A stretch of DNA of 64,000 bases from Rhodoferax sp. AJA081-3 (GTDB lineage: Bacteria > Pseudomonadota > Gammaproteobacteria > Burkholderiales > Burkholderiaceae_C), in assembly GCF_017798165.1 (NCBI RefSeq), contig NZ_CP059068.1:930001-994000 (forward strand). Direction: 5' to 3'. Under the pieces are notes generated by a model, which made no database searches, had not been told where the DNA came from, and was given only the letters and a program-made list of their open reading frames with translations. Position numbers and translations under genes: made by a program. Below are positions 59,551 to 64,000 of the stretch, in pieces. How positions within the stretch are numbered: position 1 is the stretch's first letter; the number at the start of each line of letters is the position of its first letter.

Positions 59551-60521
59551 CCAAAGCGTGCGCGGTATTCGGAAGGGACCACACCCAGATGGGCAGAAAA
59601 CGCCCGGCGCAGGTTGTACTCTGAACCAAAGCCGGTCTGGCGAGCTACCAGTTTGATGGACGTGTCGACACGCTCCAGCAGCCCACAGGCCGCGTCCAGC
59701 CGCATGCGGGTCAAAAACTGTGCGGGCGTGACGCCAGACTCTTCTGCCAACTTGCGGTGCAGTGTGCGCACCGACAAGGCCAGGGCCTGCGCCATGTGTT
59801 CGACCCCAATGGCCTGATTCAGGCGCGGCTTGAGCCACTGGGTCAACCGCGCACCGACGCCCTGGTCGTCCGCTTGTGCCAGCAGCTCGGAGCTGAACTG
59901 GCGCTGCCCGCCGGGGCGTTTCAAGAACACTACCAGGCGTTTGGCCACACGCTGCGCAACTAGGCGGCCCAGGTCCTCCTCCACCAGACTCAACGACAAA
60001 TCAATACCTGCCGTGATGCCGGCAGAGGTGTAGAGCGTTCCGTCTTTGACGTATATCGCGTCTTCCTGCACCCGTACGGCGGGATAACGCTGTTGCAGCT
60101 GCGCCGCATCTTGCCAGTGTGTCACCGCGCGCCGGCCGTCCAGCAAGCCGGCGTGGGCCAGCACAAAAGCACCCGTGCACACCGCACAGCAGCGCGCAAG
60201 GCGCGGGCAGGATCTGACCACCCAGTTCAGGGTCGTGGCATCTGCCAGAGCCTGCTCACACCCCCGGCCACCGGAAACGATCAGCGTGGCCCCTGGCAAG
60301 CCAAGCCGCGGCAGCTTGCGGGTCAACACCGTGACGCCGGAGCAGGACGTCACCGGGCCGCCGGTCTTGGACACCAGTGTGATGCGGTACGGCGCCGGCA
60401 AGCCAGCATCACGGGCGTCGTCGTTGGCGGTGGAGAAAACCTGCACGGGACCGGTTGCGTCCAGCAATAAAAAGCCGGGGTACACCAGTACCCAGATGGT
60501 GATGGAAGGTTTAGGCTGCAT
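59547..60521 (-). CDS. GlxA-family AraC regulator with DJ-1/PfpI domain
   Basis: A 324-residue GlxA-type regulator. Residues 1-190 are a DJ-1/PfpI domain ([20 protein letters not shown], and the nucleophile-elbow cysteine in [20 protein letters not shown]), and residues 220-320 are the AraC DNA-binding domain ([40 protein letters not shown]). It is divergent from a single-domain DJ-1 protein with a 102-bp gap and probably regulates it. Confidence 0.9.
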   Translation of the reverse strand: MQPKPSITIWVLVYPGFLLLDATGPVQVFSTANDDARDAGLPAPYRITLVSKTGGPVTSCSGVTVLTRKLPRLGLPGATLIVSGGRGCEQALADATTLNWVVRSCPRLARCCAVCTGAFVLAHAGLLDGRRAVTHWQDAAQLQQRYPAVRVQEDAIYVKDGTLYTSAGITAGIDLSLSLVEEDLGRLVAQRVAKRLVVFLKRPGGQRQFSSELLAQADDQGVGARLTQWLKPRLNQAIGVEHMAQALALSVRTLHRKLAEESGVTPAQFLTRMRLDAACGLLERVDTSIKLVARQTGFGSEYNLRRAFSAHLGVVPSEYRARFG

Positions 60522-60623
60522 ATTGGCAGATATTCAACGTCCAATGGCATATCTGTCAACCGCATTTTCGCCATCATGTGGGCCTGCACACGGCGCATTG
60601 ACCCATTTTTTTGTGGAGCCTCC

Positions 60624-61229
60624 ATGACACGAACCATCGGCATCTATGTTTTTGACAACGTCGAACTGCTGGACCTCGCAGGTCCCTACGAGGTATTCAC
60701 CTGTGCTTCGCGCGTCCATGCGCGGCTAAACCCCGGCACAGAAACACCGTTCAAGGTGCTGACCGTGGGACAAACCTCTGCACCAACCCATGCCCGCGCC
60801 GGACTGCGTGTTCTACCCGACGCTGTTTTTGCGGACCGCACCAAGATCGACGTGTTGGTGGTTCCAGGTGGTGTCGTATCTGCAGAATTGGTCAAACCAG
60901 AGGTCATCACATGGATCGCCCAAACCGCGCGCGGTGCCGAACTGGCCACGTCGGTGTGCACCGGGGCATTTCTGCTGGCGCAAGCGGGTCTGCTGGCCGG
61001 TAAACAGGCCACGACCCACTGGGAAGACATGGATGATCTGCAAACCATGTTCCCCTCTGTCGAAGTGGTGCGTGACAAACGCTGGGCGCGTGACGGCAAC
61101 ACCGTGACATCTGGCGGCATCTCTGCAGGCATCGACATGTCCTTGCACCTGGTGGAGACACTGGTCAGCCGCGAACTGGCCCTGCGCACCGCACACCAAA
61201 TGGAATACGCATGGAATGAAAATGCATAA
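60624..61229 (+). CDS. DJ-1/PfpI-family protein
   Basis: A 201-residue DJ-1/PfpI protein. TIGIYVFDNVELLDLAGPYEVF matches the start of the GlxA sensor domain, and TSVCTGAFLLAQAGLLAGKQ holds the nucleophile cysteine, with DVLVVPGG upstream. Members include isonitrile hydratases, but the activity cannot be told here. GGAG lies 6-9 nt before the chosen ATG at 60624 (an upstream ATG at 60576 is the alternative). It is divergent from the GlxA-type regulator. Confidence 0.87.
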   Translation: MTRTIGIYVFDNVELLDLAGPYEVFTCASRVHARLNPGTETPFKVLTVGQTSAPTHARAGLRVLPDAVFADRTKIDVLVVPGGVVSAELVKPEVITWIAQTARGAELATSVCTGAFLLAQAGLLAGKQATTHWEDMDDLQTMFPSVEVVRDKRWARDGNTVTSGGISAGIDMSLHLVETLVSRELALRTAHQMEYAWNENA

Positions 61230-61243
61230 AACCTCGGGCTAGC

Positions 61244-62536
61244 CTACTCAATCAGAATGGCCCGAAAGTCGTTCACATTGGTCAAGGTAGGGCCTGTCAC
61301 CACAGAGTCGCCGAGCTTGCCAAAGAAACCATGGCCGTCGTTGTCGTTCAGGCAGTCGTGGGGTTTGAGACCCAGCGCATGCGCCCGTTCCAGGGTGTCG
61401 GGGCCGATGCAGGCGCCTGCAATTTCGGCCACACCGTCCACACCATCGGTATCACCTGCCAGTGCATGGATGCGGGGGTGGCAGCCCAAGGCAATACCCA
61501 TGGACAGCAGGCACTCCACATTGCGCCCGCCACTGCCCATGCCGCGCAGGGTGACCGTTGTCTCTCCACCCGAAAGCAATACGCAGGGTGCCTGGACCGG
61601 CTGGCCACGCTGCGCCACCTGCAGCGCAATACCGGCCAGTACCTTGCCAACATCGCGTGCTTCACCTTCCAGCGCATCCCCCAGGATGTAGGCGCCATAA
61701 CCGGCATCCCGCGCCACCTGGGCGGCCGCTTCCAGCGCCATTTGCGGGGCCGCCACCATGTGTACGCTGTTGCGCGCCAAACGCGGGTCGCCTGGCTTGA
61801 CCGATTCGCAGCGGTCCGACTCCAGCGCTGCGCGCACCTCGGCGGGTAAATCGATGGCGTAGCGTTTCACAATGGCCCGCGCATCGTGCGCATGGGTGGG
61901 GTCGGCCACCGTGGGGCCTGATGCAATATTGATAGGGTCGTCTCCCGGCACATCCGAGATCAGCAAGGTCACCACCCGCGCCGGGTGACAAGCCACCGCC
62001 AGGCGGCCACCTTTGATGGCAGAGAGGTGGCGGCGCACGCAGTTCATCTCGCTGATGGTGGCGCCTGATTTCAACAGCGCGCGATTGACGGCTTGTTTGT
62101 GTTCCAGCGTCAGCCCCTCCAAGGGCAACGGTAACAAAGAAGAGCCTCCACCGGAGATGAGGCACAGAACCATATCATCCTCGGTAAGCCCCTGTACAAA
62201 CTGCAACATACGCTGTGCTGCTGCAAGCCCTGCGGCGTCGGGCACCGGATGCGCGGCTTCCACGATCTCGATGCGCGCGCAGGGTACGCCATAGCCATAC
62301 CGCGTGACGACCAGGCCGGACAATGGGCCAGGCCAATGGTCCTCCACCGCACGCGCCATCGCCGCCGATGCTTTGCCGGCGCCAATGACGATAAGCCGCC
62401 CCTTGCCCAACGACTCAGGAGTGGGTAGATACGGCGGGACGCACAGCGCAGGTTGGGCGCTGGCGATGGCGGCGTCGAACATGCGGCGTAGCAGGTCGCG
62501 CGCAGTTGGATGTGAAGGGTTGGTTGAAGTTGTCAT
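61244..62536 (-). CDS. Glycerate 2-kinase (GckA/TtuD, MOFRL family)
   Basis: A 430-residue MOFRL-type glycerate kinase. The N-terminal domain has RLIVIGAGKASAAMARAVED, then LCLISGGGSSLLPLP and SAIKGGRLA. The C-terminal MOFRL domain has LLSGGETTVTLRGMGSGGRN and ALAGDTDGVDGVAEIAGA. It phosphorylates D-glycerate at C2, linking hydroxypyruvate or tartronate semialdehyde metabolism to glycolysis. The start overlaps the stop of the hydroxypyruvate isomerase gene by 4 bp, so both are co-translated. Assignment is firm. Confidence 0.93.
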   Translation of the reverse strand: MTTSTNPSHPTARDLLRRMFDAAIASAQPALCVPPYLPTPESLGKGRLIVIGAGKASAAMARAVEDHWPGPLSGLVVTRYGYGVPCARIEIVEAAHPVPDAAGLAAAQRMLQFVQGLTEDDMVLCLISGGGSSLLPLPLEGLTLEHKQAVNRALLKSGATISEMNCVRRHLSAIKGGRLAVACHPARVVTLLISDVPGDDPINIASGPTVADPTHAHDARAIVKRYAIDLPAEVRAALESDRCESVKPGDPRLARNSVHMVAAPQMALEAAAQVARDAGYGAYILGDALEGEARDVGKVLAGIALQVAQRGQPVQAPCVLLSGGETTVTLRGMGSGGRNVECLLSMGIALGCHPRIHALAGDTDGVDGVAEIAGACIGPDTLERAHALGLKPHDCLNDNDGHGFFGKLGDSVVTGPTLTNVNDFRAILIE

Positions 62537-63345
62537 GGTTTGGGCAAATCTGATGCGGACGTTGTTGGCTCCAAGTACGGTTTGAGCCAGCCCAAACCCG
62601 CAATTGTAGTGGTCGTGGGTTTGTATTCACAGCCGATCCATCCGCTGTAACCCAGGCGGTCCAGATGGTCGAACAGAAAGGGAAAGTTGATTTCGCCCGT
62701 GCCTGGCTCGTGGCGCCCCGGGTTGTCCGCCAGCTGCATATGGCCTATGCGGGGCAGTTGCTGGGCAATGGTGGCGGCCAATTCACCTTCCATGCGTTGG
62801 GCGTGGTAGATGTCGTATTGCAGGTAGACGTTGCCAACACCGACCTCGTCGAGCAGTGACAGTGCCTGGGCCGTGCGGTTCACATAAAAGCCGGGAATGT
62901 CAAAGCTGTTGATGGGCTCCACCAGCAAGCGCAGACCCGCATCCCTGAACGCCCCTGCGGCAAAGCGCAGATTGGTCACCAGTGTGCGCCGCAGCACATC
63001 GTCCGCAATGCCCGCCGGTGCCCTACCGGCAAGGCAGTTGAGCTGGCCCACACCCAAGACTTTTGCATAGGCAATGCTGTGGGCAACACCGGTGCGGAAT
63101 TCATCCACCCGATCGGGGTGGCAGGCAATGCCACGCTCACCCGCGTCCCAGTCACCCGGGGGCAAGTTGTGCAACACCAGGCGCAGGCCGTGGGCATCCA
63201 GGCGTTGGCGAATGTCCTCTGCCGCGTAGGCATAGGGGAACAAAAATTCCACTGCGTCAAAGCCTGCCTGCGCGGCCAACGCAAAGCGGTCCAAAAATGC
63301 AACCTCGTTGAACAGCATGGTGAGGTTGGCGGCGAAACGGGGCAT
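62533..63345 (-). CDS. hyi: Hydroxypyruvate isomerase (Hyi/OtnI family)
   Basis: A 270-residue TIM-barrel isomerase of the Hyi/OtnI type: the N-terminal PRFAANLTMLFNEVAFLDRF, then RLVLHNLPPGDWDAGERGIA, VEPINSFDIPGFYVNRTAQA and YLQYDIYHAQRMEG, with metal-ligand Glu and Asp residues. It interconverts hydroxypyruvate and tartronate semialdehyde, or related 4-carbon sugar acids. With glycerate 2-kinase downstream, it forms the lower part of a glyoxylate or tartronate pathway. Gcl and tartronate semialdehyde reductase are not in the window. Confidence 0.92.
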   Translation of the reverse strand: MPRFAANLTMLFNEVAFLDRFALAAQAGFDAVEFLFPYAYAAEDIRQRLDAHGLRLVLHNLPPGDWDAGERGIACHPDRVDEFRTGVAHSIAYAKVLGVGQLNCLAGRAPAGIADDVLRRTLVTNLRFAAGAFRDAGLRLLVEPINSFDIPGFYVNRTAQALSLLDEVGVGNVYLQYDIYHAQRMEGELAATIAQQLPRIGHMQLADNPGRHEPGTGEINFPFLFDHLDRLGYSGWIGCEYKPTTTTIAGLGWLKPYLEPTTSASDLPKP

Positions 63346-63489
63346 GGTTTACTCCAATGGCGGGCGCGCACGCGGGCGACCACCGCCATGTTAGCGGTCC
63401 TGCGCAACGCTTCGCTGAGTCAAATGGGCGACGCATGGCTGGAATGCCAGTGTTAGCATTTCAAGGCACCACTCCACGAGACACCCCGA

Positions 63490-64000
63490 ATGAACCAAGC
63501 CTTTATCTGTGACGCCATCCGCACACCCTTTGGCCGCTACGGTGGCGCATTGAGCAGCGTGCGCACTGACGACCTGGCGGCCGTGCCGCTGGAGGCGCTG
63601 ATGGCGCGCAACCCTAATGTGGACTGGCAGGCGGTAACGGACGTCATCTACGGTTGTGTCAACCAGGCGGGTGAAGACAACCGCAATGTGGCCCACATGG
63701 CCAGTCTGCTGGCGGGCCTGCCGCTGGAGTTACCCGGCACCACCATTAACCGCCTGTGCGGCTCGGGCATGGACGCTATTGGCACTGCAGCCCGCGCCAT
63801 CAAAGCCGGAGAAGCTACATTTATGATAGCAGGCGGTGTGGAGAGCATGAGCCGCGCGCCCTTTGTGATGGGCAAGGCCGAGAGCGCCTTCAGCCGCGCG
63901 GCGCAGATGTACGACACCACCATTGGCTGGCGCTTTGTCAACCCGCGCATGAAGGAACGTTACGGCATAGACGCCATGCCCGAGACCGCCGAGAACGTGG
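63490..64000 (+). CDS. pcaF: 3-oxoadipyl-CoA thiolase PcaF, N-terminal part
   Basis: The first 170 residues of a thiolase: MNQAFICDAIRTPFGRYGGA, then NRLCGSGMDAIG with the catalytic cysteine and GGVESMSRAPFVMGKAESAF. This is the pattern of 3-oxoadipyl-CoA thiolases, which end the beta-ketoadipate pathway with acetyl-CoA and succinyl-CoA. The other catalytic residues lie beyond the right edge. It is divergent from hyi with a 144-bp gap. A general acetyl-CoA acetyltransferase is the alternative reading. Confidence 0.88.
   Translation, partial: MNQAFICDAIRTPFGRYGGALSSVRTDDLAAVPLEALMARNPNVDWQAVTDVIYGCVNQAGEDNRNVAHMASLLAGLPLELPGTTINRLCGSGMDAIGTAARAIKAGEATFMIAGGVESMSRAPFVMGKAESAFSRAAQMYDTTIGWRFVNPRMKERYGIDAMPETAENV

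Noticed and set aside
63810..63830. Another copy of the dispersed repeat (GCTACATTTATGATAGC) inside pcaF
   Set aside because: Only the short outer word resembles the repeat, the CGGGGG core is missing, and the stretch encodes conserved thiolase residues (ATFMIAGG).
1..64000. CRISPR arrays or prophage genes
   Set aside because: No regularly spaced direct repeats, cas genes, or phage structural genes were found on reading both strands.

Overview
The window reads as chromosomal DNA of a GC-rich betaproteobacterium, most likely a member of the Comamonadaceae close to Rhodoferax, Polaromonas or Hydrogenophaga. This is inferred from gene content (cyanide-insensitive type bd oxidase, DUF2917 gene beside a MocR regulator, GbsR-type regulator, 3-oxoadipyl-CoA thiolase), protein style and a dispersed short intergenic repeat with a CGGGGGCTAGAGGCC core. 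No database search was possible. No rRNA operon, CRISPR array or prophage was seen, and the only transposable element is one decayed IS30-family copy.

Region 1 (1-5484) is an RNA-repair locus: rtcA (cut by the window edge), a zinc-ribbon protein, rtcB and a slipin run leftward. The divergent regulator rtcR lies to the right. Between them is a sigma-54 promoter with a perfect GG-N10-GC core. Its predicted leader (about 515 nt) carries two tandem tRNA-like sequences; the second has intact D, anticodon (GAT) and T arms but a defective acceptor end. Region 2 (5500-14100) holds an acetyltransferase, a 44-residue membrane protein, and a formate-dehydrogenase-like set (winged-helix regulator, 2Fe-2S ferredoxin, YdeP-like molybdoenzyme, FdhD with an extra N-terminal helix-turn-helix). 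The dead IS30 copy sits 4 bp in front of a truncated haemoglobin gene, followed by a chemoreceptor.

Region 3 (14100-23200) has the cydAB-type oxidase with its GbsR regulator and an FNR/ANR box, a DUF2917/MocR pair, a diguanylate cyclase, a secreted MORN-repeat/C13-like protease, a VOC protein and an AraC regulator. Region 4 (23290-27230) is a bufferin-type copper/gold-response module: a fused MNIO (DUF692)-DUF2063 maturation protein, a six-cysteine BufA2-type precursor, a DoxX protein, and a divergent ECF sigma factor with its NrsF (DUF1109) anti-sigma factor. Three copies of GTAACC-N16-CGAAT sit exactly where promoters for bufA, doxX and the sigma gene are expected, so the module appears to be a closed regulon. 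Region 5 (27236-33115) starts with a nonsense-interrupted gene and a long hairpin in more AT-rich DNA, then the prkA-yeaH-spoVR operon.

Region 6 (33134-43250) holds a secreted M1 aminopeptidase, a trans-4-hydroxyproline catabolic operon (epimerase, deaminase, dehydrogenase) with its divergent PAS-AraC regulator, a LysE exporter, an epimerase, and LysR and Crp regulators. The dehydrogenase gene contains a 102-bp palindrome inserted in frame. Region 7 (43260-64000) holds a SoxCD-type sulfite dehydrogenase pair, a histidine kinase with a TPR response regulator, a TPR/HupE pair, a diverged RsmH-like methyltransferase, NudC, DadA, an MFS transporter with a cysteine-rich regulator, a substrate-binding-protein/histidine-kinase fusion, LysR/AzoR, GlxA and DJ-1 proteins, glycerate 2-kinase with hydroxypyruvate isomerase, and the start of pcaF.
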